A stretch of 64,000 nt of DNA from Actinoallomurus sp050942425 (GCF_050942425.1 NZ_CP192063.1:1302001-1366000); one strand, 5' to 3'. Shown: positions 41,549 through 49,866, counted from the first letter of the stretch. The notes: a model not told the origin generated them from the letters alone. Numbers and translations are program-made.

Positions 41549-41591
41549 CGAACGCTCCCTCTCGCGGTTGCCCAGGTGATTCACCCTGCAC

Positions 41592-41609
41592 GCTCAAGCC
41601 GACTTGAGC
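41592..41609. promoter_or_regulatory. MerR-type operator, 18-bp palindrome
   Basis: GCTCAAGCCGACTTGAGC, arms GCTCAAG/CTTGAGC. It is 14 bp before the MerR start codon and 44 bp from the monooxygenase start. The CTCAAG/CTTGAG arms resemble SoxR-type boxes. Confidence 0.75.
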
Positions 41610-41622
41610 GCAAGATGGCGGC

Positions 41623-42048
41623 ATGGGAGACGAGCGCTACTCGATCAGTCAGGTCGCCCGCTGCTTCGGCATGCCGGTATCGACGCTGCGTTACTACGAC
41701 GACCTGGGCCTCCTGCCGGCCGCCGAACGCCGGGGGAACGTCCGCCACTACGGCCAGGCGGAGCTGCGCCGGCTCGCCCTCATCCGGCGTCTGCACCAGC
41801 ACGGCCTGGTCAGCCTGGCCGACACCGCCACCCTGATCGGCGACGACCCGGATCGGCCCTCGGGGCGCGACGTGCTGACCGGTTCGATCACGGCGATCGA
41901 GCAGCAGATCGATCACCTGCGGAGCGCTCAGAAGCTCCTCGAGCACCTGCTGACCTGCCCGAAGGCCGACCCGGTCCGCGAATGCAGCCAGCTGCGCGCC
42001 GAACTCGGCCAAGCCGTCGACGAAGCACTCGCCTCATTGATCATCTAG
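41623..42048 (+). CDS. MerR-family transcriptional regulator
   Basis: A 141-residue regulator. The N-terminal winged helix (YSISQVARCFGMPVSTLRYYDDLGLLPAAERRGNVRHYGQAELRRLALI) is followed by a dimerisation coiled coil (SITAIEQQIDHLRSAQKLLEHLL). Two Cys (TCPKADPVREC) lie near the end but there is no SoxR-type CX2CXCX5C iron-sulfur site, despite the SoxR-like operator. CAAGAT lies 6 nt before ATG 41623, a weak leaderless signal. It probably controls the divergent monooxygenase. Confidence 0.9.
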   Translation: MGDERYSISQVARCFGMPVSTLRYYDDLGLLPAAERRGNVRHYGQAELRRLALIRRLHQHGLVSLADTATLIGDDPDRPSGRDVLTGSITAIEQQIDHLRSAQKLLEHLLTCPKADPVRECSQLRAELGQAVDEALASLII

Positions 42049-42081
42049 CCATTGATCATCAGCCATCCCAGGATGCGGGAT

Positions 42082-42555
42082 TCAGGGTGCGGGGGCCGGA
42101 GCGTCGAGGCGGTCGAGCACCGTGTTGCGGACCTGCTGGAAGATCACCGAGGTGCGGAAGCCGGCGACCTCCCGGCGCGTGCTGAGCCGGTCGACCAGGA
42201 CGGCGTGCAGGTGCTCGAGGTCCTGCACCGCGACGTGCAGGAGGAAGTCGTCGTCGCCGGAGATGACGAACACGCTCAGCACCTCCGGAAGCCGGGACGC
42301 GAAGTCCTTGAACGCGTCGATGATCGGTCGGCTGGGCACCCGCAGCTTCACCGAGACGAAGGCCTGCACGCCCCGGTTCAGGGCGGGGAGGCTGATGTCG
42401 GCGTGGTAGCCGCGGATCACGCCGCGGCGGGTGAGCGTGCGCACGCGTTCCAGGCAGGTCGACGGCGCGATGCCGAGCCGGCGGGCCAGCTCGCGGTTGG
42501 ACTGCCGTGCATCCGATTGGAGAAGGCGCACGATTTCAACGTCGAGTTCGTCCAT
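42082..42555 (-). CDS. Lrp/AsnC-family transcriptional regulator
   Basis: A 157-residue regulator. The AsnC helix-turn-helix is LDVEIVRLLQSDARQSNRELARRLGIAPSTCLERVRTLTRRGVI, then a RAM ligand-binding domain (VQAFVSVKLRVPSRPIIDAFKDFASRLPEVLSVFVISGDDDFLLHVAV). ATG 42555 is chosen: CATAAT lies exactly 6 nt upstream, which suggests a leaderless transcript, and the longer frame adds nothing typical. It is divergent from an amino acid transporter gene, its expected target. Confidence 0.92.
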   Translation of the reverse strand: MDELDVEIVRLLQSDARQSNRELARRLGIAPSTCLERVRTLTRRGVIRGYHADISLPALNRGVQAFVSVKLRVPSRPIIDAFKDFASRLPEVLSVFVISGDDDFLLHVAVQDLEHLHAVLVDRLSTRREVAGFRTSVIFQQVRNTVLDRLDAPAPAP

Positions 42556-42561
42556 GGCCGG

Positions 42562-42567
42562 ATTATG
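42562..42567 (-). promoter_or_regulatory. -10 hexamer of leaderless lrp-type gene
   Basis: CATAAT on the minus strand, 6 nt before ATG 42555. Confidence 0.5.
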
Positions 42568-42661
42568 CACTCCAATTCCGGCCGAACGTTCGGTGGAAGG
42601 CCGGATCCGGCGATCGTATGGCTACCGTCGAGGCGAATCACCCATCAGCGAGGAGGACGAC

Positions 42662-43960
42662 GTGACGCTGCCGACGCGGAGCCGGACGGCGAGGCCGGTC
42701 GCCGACGTCCCCGAGCACCGCCTGGGCCTGGCGCAGGGCACCGCGCTGTTCGTCGGGGCCGTCCTGGGCCCTGGAGTGCTGGCCCTGCCGCAGCTGGCCG
42801 CCGTCGCGGCCGGGCCCGCCTCGATCCTCGCGTGGGCGGCGCTCCTGGCGCTGAGCGCGCCGGTCGCATTGACCTTCGCGGCGCTGGGGGCGCGGTTCCC
42901 CGACGGGGGCGGGGTCGCGTCCTTCACCGCGCGGGCGTTCGGGCCCCGGACGGCGGCGGTCGTCGGATGGTGGTTCTACGGCATCGTCCCGGTGGGCACG
43001 CTGGCCGGTGCGCTGATCGGCGGCGACTACGTCGTCGCGGCCGTCGGCCTGGACCGCTCGTGGGCCGTGGTGGTGGCGATCGCCCTGCTGGCGGCCGCGT
43101 TCGTCACGAACCACGGCGGCCTGCGCATGTCCGGCCGGGTGCAGCTCGTGCTGGTGTGCGGGCTGGCCGCGCTGCTGGCCACCGCGATCGTCGCGGCGGG
43201 CCCGCGGTCGTCGTGGGGGAACTTCACGCCGTTCGCGCCGCACGGCGTGCTCGGCGTGGTGCACGCGGCCGGGGTGCTGTTCTTCGCCTTCGCGGGGTGG
43301 GAGGCGGCGAGCCACCTGTCAGGGGAGTTCGCCGACCCGCGACGCTCGATGCCCCGCGCCACCGCGCTGACCCTCCTCATCGTCGGCGTCCTCTATCTCG
43401 GGCTGGTCGTCACGGTGATCGGCGTGCTCGGCGGCCGGGCCGCCACCTCACCGGTGCCGCTCGCACTGCTCCTGCAGGAGGGACTCGGGGACGGGGCCCG
43501 CGTCGCCACCGGAGTCGTGGCGGTGATCCTCAGCTTCATCGCGATCAACACGTACGTCGCCGGCGGGGCCAGGCTCGGGGCAGCGCTGGCCCGCGACGGC
43601 GCCCTGCCCGCGCCGCTGGCCCGCGGATCGGCGGCCGGGCAGGTGCCGCACCGCAGCCTCGGACTGCTGGCGGCTCTCACGGCCCTGGTCACCGCCGTCG
43701 CCGTTCCGTACGGGCTCGGCCTGGACACCCTCATGCGGGCCACGGCGGCCTGCCTGGCCGCCGTCACGGTGGTCGGGACGGCCGCCGCCGTCCGGCTCCT
43801 CACCGGCCGCGGCCGTACGGTGGCCGCGGCGGCGACCGTCTTCACCGGCCTGGTGCTGCTGTCCTGCGCGGCCTACCTCCTCGTGCCCGCCGCCCTGGCC
43901 GTGGGCGGCGCCCTGGCCGGTCACCGGTCCGGTCGTGCCGAGGAACGCGCCGGCGGATGA
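42662..43960 (+). CDS. APC-superfamily amino acid transporter/exporter
   Basis: A 432-residue transporter with about twelve helices. The first helix has GTALFVGAVLGPGVLALPQLAAVAAGP, the usual unwound substrate site of APC proteins, and FFAFAGWEAASHLSGEFADPRRSMPRA is the conserved helix 6 to loop region. GAGGAGGACGAC precedes GTG 42662. It is divergent from an Lrp-type regulator 106 bp away, as in the Lrp-controlled YjeH-like amino acid exporters, so export of branched-chain or aromatic amino acids is plausible. Confidence 0.87.
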   Translation: MTLPTRSRTARPVADVPEHRLGLAQGTALFVGAVLGPGVLALPQLAAVAAGPASILAWAALLALSAPVALTFAALGARFPDGGGVASFTARAFGPRTAAVVGWWFYGIVPVGTLAGALIGGDYVVAAVGLDRSWAVVVAIALLAAAFVTNHGGLRMSGRVQLVLVCGLAALLATAIVAAGPRSSWGNFTPFAPHGVLGVVHAAGVLFFAFAGWEAASHLSGEFADPRRSMPRATALTLLIVGVLYLGLVVTVIGVLGGRAATSPVPLALLLQEGLGDGARVATGVVAVILSFIAINTYVAGGARLGAALARDGALPAPLARGSAAGQVPHRSLGLLAALTALVTAVAVPYGLGLDTLMRATAACLAAVTVVGTAAAVRLLTGRGRTVAAAATVFTGLVLLSCAAYLLVPAALAVGGALAGHRSGRAEERAGG

Positions 43961-43967
43961 CCTCCGG

Positions 43968-44600
43968 TCATGGCGTGCCGGTGAGGTTTTGCAGCACCTC
44001 GTAGACCTGCTGCGTGGTGGGGGGACCGACGGGGAGCGGCCGGGTGGCGGCCTCGGTGCGCAGGCCGTCGAGGAGGAAGGCGACACTGCGCCGCCAGGCG
44101 TCCGGGGCCGCGTCGGCGGTGGCGCGGGCCAGCAGGGCGTTGGCGCCGAAGGTGAACGCGAGGTCCGCCCCGGTGAAGTCGGGGCGTAGGGAACCTGCGC
44201 GGTGGGCCCGCTCGATGATCCGCTCGGCGGTGTCCTTCGCCCGGCCGCAGACGGTCATGAGGCCCTCGGCGCCCGGGTAGCGGCCACTGACCACATCGGC
44301 GACCGCGGGATCGACGGCCTGCAGTTCGCAGAGCTTCTCGATGTAGTACGCGAACCCCTCCCAGGCGTCCTCGAAGGACAGGGCCTTCTGGGCGACCTCG
44401 TCGAGGCGGTCCGCCGCCAGGTCGGTCACCACCTCGTCGATGAGCGCCTCGCGGCTGCCGAAGAGGTTGTAGAGAGTGCCGTGGCTCACGCCGGCCCGCC
44501 GGGCGATCTCCTTCAGGGGCACGTGGAGGCCGCGTTCTTGGAAGAGCTCGGCAGCGGCTGCTCGCAGCTTCTCCGCGTTTCGTTGCGCGTCGGCCCGCAT
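43968..44600 (-). CDS. TetR-family transcriptional regulator
   Basis: A 210-residue repressor. The helix-turn-helix is RNAEKLRAAAAELFQERGLHVPLKEIARRAGVSHGTLYNLFGSREALIDEV; the C-terminal ligand domain (ALSFEDAWEGFAYYIEKLCELQAVDPAVADVV) matches SbtR/TetR_C_33-like regulators. AGGAGG precedes ATG 44600. It is divergent from an atypical SDR gene; two identical-arm palindromes lie between. Its 3' end is 7 bp from the convergent transporter gene. Confidence 0.92.
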   Translation of the reverse strand: MRADAQRNAEKLRAAAAELFQERGLHVPLKEIARRAGVSHGTLYNLFGSREALIDEVVTDLAADRLDEVAQKALSFEDAWEGFAYYIEKLCELQAVDPAVADVVSGRYPGAEGLMTVCGRAKDTAERIIERAHRAGSLRPDFTGADLAFTFGANALLARATADAAPDAWRRSVAFLLDGLRTEAATRPLPVGPPTTQQVYEVLQNLTGTP

Positions 44601-44664
44601 CCGGTGGTTCCTCCTGGTCCTGGCGTGGCGTTCCCCATGATCGCACCTCCCCGCCGAGCGAAAT

Positions 44665-44722
44665 TTGACCCGGGGGTCAACTTCCATGCTAGCGTTGGGA
44701 CTCAAGTTGACCGCTGGGTCAA
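44665..44722. promoter_or_regulatory. twin TetR operators TTGACC-N4-GGTCAA
   Basis: TTGACCCGGGGGTCAA (44665-44680) and TTGACCGCTGGGTCAA (44707-44722). The arms are identical and perfect; the centres are 42 bp apart, four helical turns. They flank the promoter region of the SDR gene. Confidence 0.85.
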
Positions 44723-44747
44723 GATAACTGAGGCAAGGAGCAGCCCC

Positions 44748-45467
44748 ATGTCCAAAGTGATCGCCATCTTCGGCGCCGGCACCGGTCTCGGTGTGTCCGT
44801 GGCCCGCCGCTTCGGGCGCGAAGGCTTCCGGGTCGCCCTGGTGGCACGCCGCAAGGACCGGCTGGACGCGCTCGTCGAGCAGCTCGCCGGCGAAGGCATT
44901 GAGGCGGCCGCCTTCTCCGCCGACCTGTCCAAGCCCGACGAGGTGCCCGTTCTGGCCGCGGCCATTCGCGACCGCTTCGGCCGGATCGACGTCGTCGAGT
45001 ACGGGCCGATCGGCGGCGAGCAGGGCTTCACCCCGGCCGCCGAGCTGGACGCGGCCACCCTGGAGGGGCTGATCCCGCTGTTGCTGCTCACCCCGGTGGA
45101 GGTGGTCCGCGCCGTGCTGCCAGAGTGGACCGAGCGCGGCGACGGCGCCTTCCTGCTGACCCAGGGCTACTCGGCGGTGCAGCCGATGCCCCACCTCAGC
45201 GGTGTCGGCCCGGTCATGTCCGCCGCCCGCAACTACCTGTACTCCCTCAACGCCGAGCTGGCCGACACCGGCGTCTACGCCGGCACTCTCTCCATCGGGG
45301 CCATGATCGCCCGCAGCGAGATAGCCGAGGTGGCCGTGGCCGCCTCCGAGGAGCTCGCGGCGTTCCCGGTCGTCGACCCGGACGACCTCGCCGCGTACTA
45401 CTGGGACATGTACACCAAGCGCGACCGCGTCGAGCAGCTCCACCCCGAGCAGCCCACCGCCGGATAA
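44748..45467 (+). CDS. SDR-fold protein lacking the usual catalytic tetrad
   Basis: A 239-residue protein. The N-terminus is a good SDR dinucleotide site (KVIAIFGAGTGLGVSVARRFGREGF, FSADLSKPDEV). However the NNAG motif is replaced by VEYGPIG, and the region that should contain YxxxK reads SGVGPVMSAARNYLYSLNAEL, without the Tyr or Lys. It may bind NAD(P) without acting as a normal reductase. AAGGAG lies before ATG 44748. Expression should be controlled by the divergent TetR through the twin operators. Confidence 0.82.
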   Translation: MSKVIAIFGAGTGLGVSVARRFGREGFRVALVARRKDRLDALVEQLAGEGIEAAAFSADLSKPDEVPVLAAAIRDRFGRIDVVEYGPIGGEQGFTPAAELDAATLEGLIPLLLLTPVEVVRAVLPEWTERGDGAFLLTQGYSAVQPMPHLSGVGPVMSAARNYLYSLNAELADTGVYAGTLSIGAMIARSEIAEVAVAASEELAAFPVVDPDDLAAYYWDMYTKRDRVEQLHPEQPTAG

Positions 45468-45499
45468 CCCGGCAAACGCCCCCCGGGGCTCATCGGGCA

Positions 45500-46993
45500 T
45501 CAGGCCCGGGCCTCCGGGCCGAACCAGCGGGCCAAGGCCTCGCGGAGGCCGGTCTCGTCGTCGCCCGCCCAGGCGACGTAGCCGTCCGGCCGCACGAGGA
45601 GCGCCGTCGCGGGCGGCGTGCCGGTCGGGGCGGCCGTGACGACGTCGACGCGGCCGGTCCAGCCCCGGGCCGCCTCCCGTACGGCCGTGCCGTCGGTGAG
45701 GTCGAGCAGGACGGGTCGGCCGGCGTGGAACAGGTCCCCGGCCGGCCGCTCGCCGTCCGCGGTCTTGACGGTCAGGTCGGGAAGGAATCCGCCGGTGAGG
45801 GGATGGGGCCCGGCCAGGTCGTAGCGGACCTCCAGCGCGCTGACCATGTTGCCCAGGTGGCGGTTGACGGGCTCGAGCTCCATCAGCTCGGTGAACATCT
45901 CCCGCAGCGGCGTCAGCCGCGGGTCCGGGTTCATGAGCGCGACCTGGGCGCGGGTGTTGTGCAGGACGCGTGCGGCGACGGGACGTCGTTCGGACTCGTA
46001 GGTGTCCAGCAGACCCTCGGGCGCCCGGCCGGTGACGGTCGCCGCCAGCTTCCAGCCGAGGTTCACCGCGTCCTGGACGCCGAGGTTGAGGCCCTGGCCG
46101 CCGAACGGCGAGTGCACGTGGGCGGCGTCGCCCGCGAGCAGGACCCGGCCGCGGCGGTAACGGTCGGCCAGGCGGGTGTTGTCGGTGAACCGGGACAGCC
46201 ACTGAGGCGTTGCGGGGAGCTCGACCTCGCGGCCGACGACGCGCCGGATCGAGTCGGTCATCTCCCGCTCGGTCATCGGGGCCGCGCGGTCGGCGGGCGG
46301 TCCGTCGAACTCCACGGTCAGCACCCGGAACGGCGTGATCTGGACGACCCCGCCGGCGGTGCGGTGCCATCCCATCCCCGGGTCCTCCAGCAGCGCGGGC
46401 ACGTGGACGTCGGCCAGCCGGCCGGTGATCGTCGGGTCGGTGCCAGGGAAGGCGAACCCCGCGAGCCTGCGGACGGCACTGCGCCCGCCGTCGCAGCCGA
46501 CCAGGTACGCCGCGCGAAACACCCGCTGCCCGTCCGGGCCGTCGGTCTCGACCGTGACCCCGTCCTCGTCCTGGGTCACCCCGGCGACCGCCGCCCCGCG
46601 ACGGATCTTGGCGCCCAGCTCGACGGCGCGCTCGGCGAGCACCGCCTCGATCGCGGCCTGTCCTGACGCGAGGAGCCTCGGGTACCGGGTCCGCAGGCGA
46701 TCGAGCCGGATCGTGCGGATTCCCGCGAAGTGCGCGAGCGCGATCGGCGATCGGCCGGCCGTGCCGCCGGTCCTGCCGGAGCCGGGAAAGCCGCCTCGCT
46801 CCTCGAAGCGCTCCACGAGGCCGCGCAGCTGCACCGTCTCGATGCTGCGGGGGTGCAGTCCGAACGCCTTCGAGTACGGGACCGGCTCGAGAAGCGGGTC
46901 GACGACGAGCACGTCGATGCCGCGCAGCCGCAGCTCGGCGGCCAGCATCAGCCCGACGGGCCCGGCGCCGGCGATGAGGACCTGAGTGTCCAC
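45500..46993 (-). CDS. FAD-dependent monooxygenase (rifampicin/tetracycline-hydroxylase-like)
   Basis: A 497-residue flavoprotein hydroxylase. FAD sites: VLIAGAGPVGLMLAAELRLRG, YLVGCDGGRSAVRRLAGF and VLLAGDAAHVHSPFGGQGLNLGVQDAVNLGWKLAATV. The C-terminal thioredoxin-like part is residues 385-495. Overall pattern is that of Rox/TetX-like and polyketide hydroxylases. GTG 46993 has AAGGAG 6 nt upstream. It is divergent from a TetR regulator with a TetR_C-type domain, and twin operators lie between, an arrangement typical of inducible drug inactivation. Substrate unproven. Confidence 0.88.
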   Translation of the reverse strand: MDTQVLIAGAGPVGLMLAAELRLRGIDVLVVDPLLEPVPYSKAFGLHPRSIETVQLRGLVERFEERGGFPGSGRTGGTAGRSPIALAHFAGIRTIRLDRLRTRYPRLLASGQAAIEAVLAERAVELGAKIRRGAAVAGVTQDEDGVTVETDGPDGQRVFRAAYLVGCDGGRSAVRRLAGFAFPGTDPTITGRLADVHVPALLEDPGMGWHRTAGGVVQITPFRVLTVEFDGPPADRAAPMTEREMTDSIRRVVGREVELPATPQWLSRFTDNTRLADRYRRGRVLLAGDAAHVHSPFGGQGLNLGVQDAVNLGWKLAATVTGRAPEGLLDTYESERRPVAARVLHNTRAQVALMNPDPRLTPLREMFTELMELEPVNRHLGNMVSALEVRYDLAGPHPLTGGFLPDLTVKTADGERPAGDLFHAGRPVLLDLTDGTAVREAARGWTGRVDVVTAAPTGTPPATALLVRPDGYVAWAGDDETGLREALARWFGPEARA

Positions 46994-47002
46994 GGGGGGC
47001 TC

Positions 47003-47049
47003 CTTAACTTGTTAAGTGACGGGCATCAGATTCCCCTTAACGCGTTAAG
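47003..47049. promoter_or_regulatory. twin TetR operators CTTAAC-N2-GTTAAG
   Basis: CTTAACTTGTTAAG (47003-47016) and CTTAACGCGTTAAG (47036-47049, fully palindromic). Centres are 33 bp apart, about three turns. The first overlaps the monooxygenase ribosome-binding region. Confidence 0.87.
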
Positions 47050-47076
47050 CTGTCAACTCGGACAAGGAGGGAACTC

Positions 47077-47748
47077 ATGGCGATCGACCGGGACCACGCC
47101 GTCCGTACGGCCCTGCGCCTCCTCGACGCCGAGGGCCTCGACAAGCTGTCCCTGCGCCGGATCGCCGCCGAGCTGGACGTCCGCGCGCCGGCGCTGTACT
47201 GGCATTTCGCGAACAAGCGCGCCCTGCTCGACCACATGGCCGACGTGATCCTCGCACCCGCCGTGCCCGCGCTCGCCGGGCCCGCCCACCCGGACGAATG
47301 GCCGCAGTGGCTGCTGCGGACCGCCGAGCTCCTGCGCTCGACGCTGCTCGCGCACACCGACGGCGCCCGGGTCGCCCTCGGGGCGAACCTCATCCGAGCG
47401 GTCGCCCTCGGGATGTTCGTCGAACGCACCGCCGAGGTCCTGCACGGCGCCGGCTTCACCCTCCGCGACGCCTCCCGCGCGGCGGGCTCCTTCTCCTGGT
47501 TCGTCGTCGGCCGCACCGTCGAGGAGCAGTCGCTTCCGGAGCTCGACGCCGCCGAGACCGAACAGGCTCGGACGCTCTTCCCGACCATCGCCCGTGCCTC
47601 GGCCGAATGTGCCACCAGCGACACCCGGGACGAGGCCTTCCGGTACAGCGTCCAGATCATGATCGCCGGGTTGCGCACCCTCCGGAGAGAGGCGGCGGAC
47701 AACGCGGCCGAACCCGGCCGGGAGGCGCCCAGGAGCCGCACCCCGTGA
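47077..47748 (+). CDS. TetR-family regulator (TetR_C class)
   Basis: A 223-residue repressor. The helix-turn-helix is AVRTALRLLDAEGLDKLSLRRIAAELDVRAPALYWHFANKRALLDHMADV, the close TetR-like form (ALYWHFxxKxxLLDxMA). The C-terminal domain (FVERTAEVLHGAGFTLRDASRAAGSFSWFVVGRTVEEQS) matches tetracycline-repressor-type ligand pockets. AAGGAGG precedes ATG 47077. It is divergent from the FAD monooxygenase and probably represses both genes. Confidence 0.92.
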   Translation: MAIDRDHAVRTALRLLDAEGLDKLSLRRIAAELDVRAPALYWHFANKRALLDHMADVILAPAVPALAGPAHPDEWPQWLLRTAELLRSTLLAHTDGARVALGANLIRAVALGMFVERTAEVLHGAGFTLRDASRAAGSFSWFVVGRTVEEQSLPELDAAETEQARTLFPTIARASAECATSDTRDEAFRYSVQIMIAGLRTLRREAADNAAEPGREAPRSRTP

Positions 47749-47793
47749 TCACGTGACGTTTCGCGCCGGTGCTCGCCGACCGAAACGGATGAC

Positions 47794-48642
47794 TCAGTCG
47801 GCGACGCGCGCGCCCAGGCGCTCCGGCGCGTTCTCCTCGACGAAGCGTTCGAGATCGGGAAGAGGCAGGCCCGGCGGCGGTGTCACCACGAGCCGGTCCA
47901 CGCCGAGCTCGGCGTACGCGCGAACGGTCTCCGGGTCGAGGCGGCGTGCGGGGGTGACCGACACGTGGAGCCGCCGGCCGGTCTCCTGTTCCGCCGCCCG
48001 CAGGGAGTCGAGCTGAGCGGCGGTGGCACGCAGGCCCAGCATCCAGCCGTACCAGCCGTCGGCGAGGCGGGCCGCGCGCCGGTGCGCCGCCGCGCTGTTC
48101 CCGCCCACGACCACCGGCACCGGGCGCTGCAGCGGGCGAGGATGCGCGTCGACCTTCGCGAAGTCGACGAACCGCCCGTGGAAGGCCGGTTCCGGGGACT
48201 CCCACAGGGCTCGCATCGCCGCGAGATACTCCTCCGCGCGCTGTCCGCGCCCGGTCGGCGGCACGCCCAGGGCGCGCAGCTCCGGTTCGAGGTAGCCGAT
48301 CCCCAACCCGAAGATCAGCCGCCCGCCGCTGAGCACGTCCACGCTCGCGAGCTGCTTGGCCAGGATCAGTGGATCGCGCTGGGGGAGGATGACCACCCCG
48401 GTGGCCAGCCGGATGCGGGTGGTGTGCGCCGCCGCGAAGGCGAGCGCGACCAGCGGATCGAGCAGGGGCGCATCGGGATCGAGCGGTGACGACTCGGTTC
48501 GCGGAGACGGAAGCACCACATGGTCGGCGGCCCAGAGCGAGTCGTAGCCGAGGCGCTCCGCGAGGGCGGCGACGCGCGCGGCGCCGTCCCGGCCCGCGGC
48601 GGAGTGGCCGTTCGGGGCGTGCAGCCCGATCGTCGGATCCAT
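47794..48642 (-). CDS. LLM-class F420/FMN-dependent oxidoreductase
   Basis: A 282-residue luciferase-like monooxygenase-fold protein. Typical features: GYDSLWAADHVVLP, TTRIRLATGVVILPQRDPLILAKQLASVDVLSGGRLIFGLGIGYLEPELRALG and PVVVGGNSAAAHRRAARLADGWYGW. Members reduce or oxygenate small molecules with F420H2 or FMNH2; the cofactor is likely F420 in actinomycetes. TAGCGT lies 8 nt before ATG 48642. It stands alone on the minus strand. Confidence 0.88.
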   Translation of the reverse strand: MDPTIGLHAPNGHSAAGRDGAARVAALAERLGYDSLWAADHVVLPSPRTESSPLDPDAPLLDPLVALAFAAAHTTRIRLATGVVILPQRDPLILAKQLASVDVLSGGRLIFGLGIGYLEPELRALGVPPTGRGQRAEEYLAAMRALWESPEPAFHGRFVDFAKVDAHPRPLQRPVPVVVGGNSAAAHRRAARLADGWYGWMLGLRATAAQLDSLRAAEQETGRRLHVSVTPARRLDPETVRAYAELGVDRLVVTPPPGLPLPDLERFVEENAPERLGARVAD

Positions 48643-49131
48643 GGCGACTCACGCTAGGACGGGAGCGCGGCGGACGACCAGCGACGATCTCGCATGCCCG
48701 CCATCCCGTCGGCGCATGGGCGGCCTCGGCGCCGGAGGCGTCCGCGGAGAAGACCGACGGCCCTACCGGGAATCCCGGCAGGGCCGTCGACGTATGTGTA
48801 CCGATGTGTGGGTCGCCTCTCGGCGAAAGGCACAACGCGGCTCCAGCCGAACGGTATTCCGCGAAGGCAGAAGGTGAGGCCCGGGGACACCAGGCACATC
48901 GGCCACGTGAAATGTAACGGGGCGAGTAGCGGCATTGTTCCCGAACGGCCAGATTTCTCCGCGATGAGTCCACGACCCGCCGGTCCGGGCGGCTCATCGC
49001 CGCCGAACGCGGGGGAGGACTCCGGCGGGAAGCGCCGACCTACCACCGGCGGCCCGCCCGCGAGGCCCTGGACGGGCATCCGCACCGCGGCGACCACCGG
49101 TCCGCCCCGCAGGGCCGACCCCCGGGGCCGC
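48643..49131. other. 489-bp gap without a credible gene
   Basis: Frames on both strands show no family signature. A strong hairpin lies at 48755-48789. The stretch 48790-48930 is more even in base composition than coding DNA here and has several short complementary segments (GGTCGCC/GGCGA, CGGCTCCAGCCG), so a structured leader or small RNA is possible. No known riboswitch consensus is recognised. Confidence 0.4.
48755..48789. terminator. 16-bp-stem hairpin
   Basis: CGACGGCCCTACCGGG pairs with CCCGGCAGGGCCGTCG (one wobble) around a 3-nt loop. On the minus strand it would lie about 340 bp after mgtC and 113 bp before the LLM gene, a likely terminator between the two. Confidence 0.65.
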
Positions 49132-49854
49132 TCACTCCCGCTGGATGTTGGCGTCGTCGCCGGAGACGACGAGCATGCCGTCGATCTCCGCCAAGGTCGT
49201 GGCCAGCTCGTTGACCGACCCGGTGCCCTGCACGGACAGCCAGACCGAGACGATCCGGGGATCGTGCCCCTCGTCGCGTTGGTCGATCGACAGCTCGCTG
49301 ACCGTGAAACCCCGGTTGGTGCAGTGGGCCATGGCCTCCCGCAGCGTGCCACGTCCGCCGAGGTAGGCGAGCCGCAGCCGGGAGGGCGCGTACTTCGACC
49401 GGGGCAGCCGCGCGGCCAGCGGCGTCAGGCCGAATATCACCAGGAAGTGCCCGGCGGTCACCAGCACCGCGAGCAGCCAGAGACCGGCGCCCGCGGCCAT
49501 CCCCACGGCGCTGGTCAGCCACACGATGGCCGCGGTGGTGAGTCCGCGCACCACGTCGCGGCGGACGAAGATCAGCCCGCCGCCGATGAACCCGATGCCG
49601 GAGACGATCTGGGCGGCGACCCGGGACGGATCCAGGGCGACGTGCGCGCCCAGGACATCGGTGAATCCGTACTTCGACACCAGCATGATCAAGGCCGAGG
49701 CGAAGCCGACGAGGGTGTGCGTGCGCAGGCCGGCGCTCTTCTGCCGGATCTCGCGTTCGAGCCCGATCGCGGCCGACAGCACGAGCGCCAGCACGAGCTC
49801 GCCGACCTGCACCCATCCTTGCCCGGTCGGCTGCCCGAAAAGCGCCGGCGTCAT
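49132..49854 (-). CDS. mgtC: MgtC/SapB-family membrane protein
   Basis: A 240-residue protein. Residues 10-145 are the MgtC domain with the signatures SAAIGLEREIRQKSAGLRTHTLVGFASALIML and RVAAQIVSGIGFIGGGLIFVRRDVVRGLTTAAIVWLTSAVGMAAG, about five helices. The C-terminal 85 residues form a soluble ACT-like domain (LREAMAHCTNRGFTVSELSIDQRDEG). Known members aid growth in low Mg2+ and modulate ATP synthase. ATG 49854 is favoured: TAGCCT lies 6 nt upstream (leaderless), although GTG 49857 is possible. It is read away from mscL's start. Confidence 0.9.
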   Translation of the reverse strand: MTPALFGQPTGQGWVQVGELVLALVLSAAIGLEREIRQKSAGLRTHTLVGFASALIMLVSKYGFTDVLGAHVALDPSRVAAQIVSGIGFIGGGLIFVRRDVVRGLTTAAIVWLTSAVGMAAGAGLWLLAVLVTAGHFLVIFGLTPLAARLPRSKYAPSRLRLAYLGGRGTLREAMAHCTNRGFTVSELSIDQRDEGHDPRIVSVWLSVQGTGSVNELATTLAEIDGMLVVSGDDANIQRE

Positions 49855-49860
49855 CACCTC

Positions 49861-49866
49861 AGGCTA
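49861..49866 (-). promoter_or_regulatory. -10 hexamer of leaderless mgtC
   Basis: TAGCCT on the minus strand, 6 nt before ATG 49854. Confidence 0.5.

Noticed and set aside
41623..42048. SoxR identity for the MerR regulator
   Set aside because: The operator resembles a SoxR box, but the protein lacks the CX2CXCX5C iron-sulfur motif.
48780..48950. Known riboswitch (M-box, cobalamin, ydaO or ykkC) near mgtC
   Set aside because: None of their conserved boxes could be recognised, and the region lies downstream, not upstream, of mgtC.
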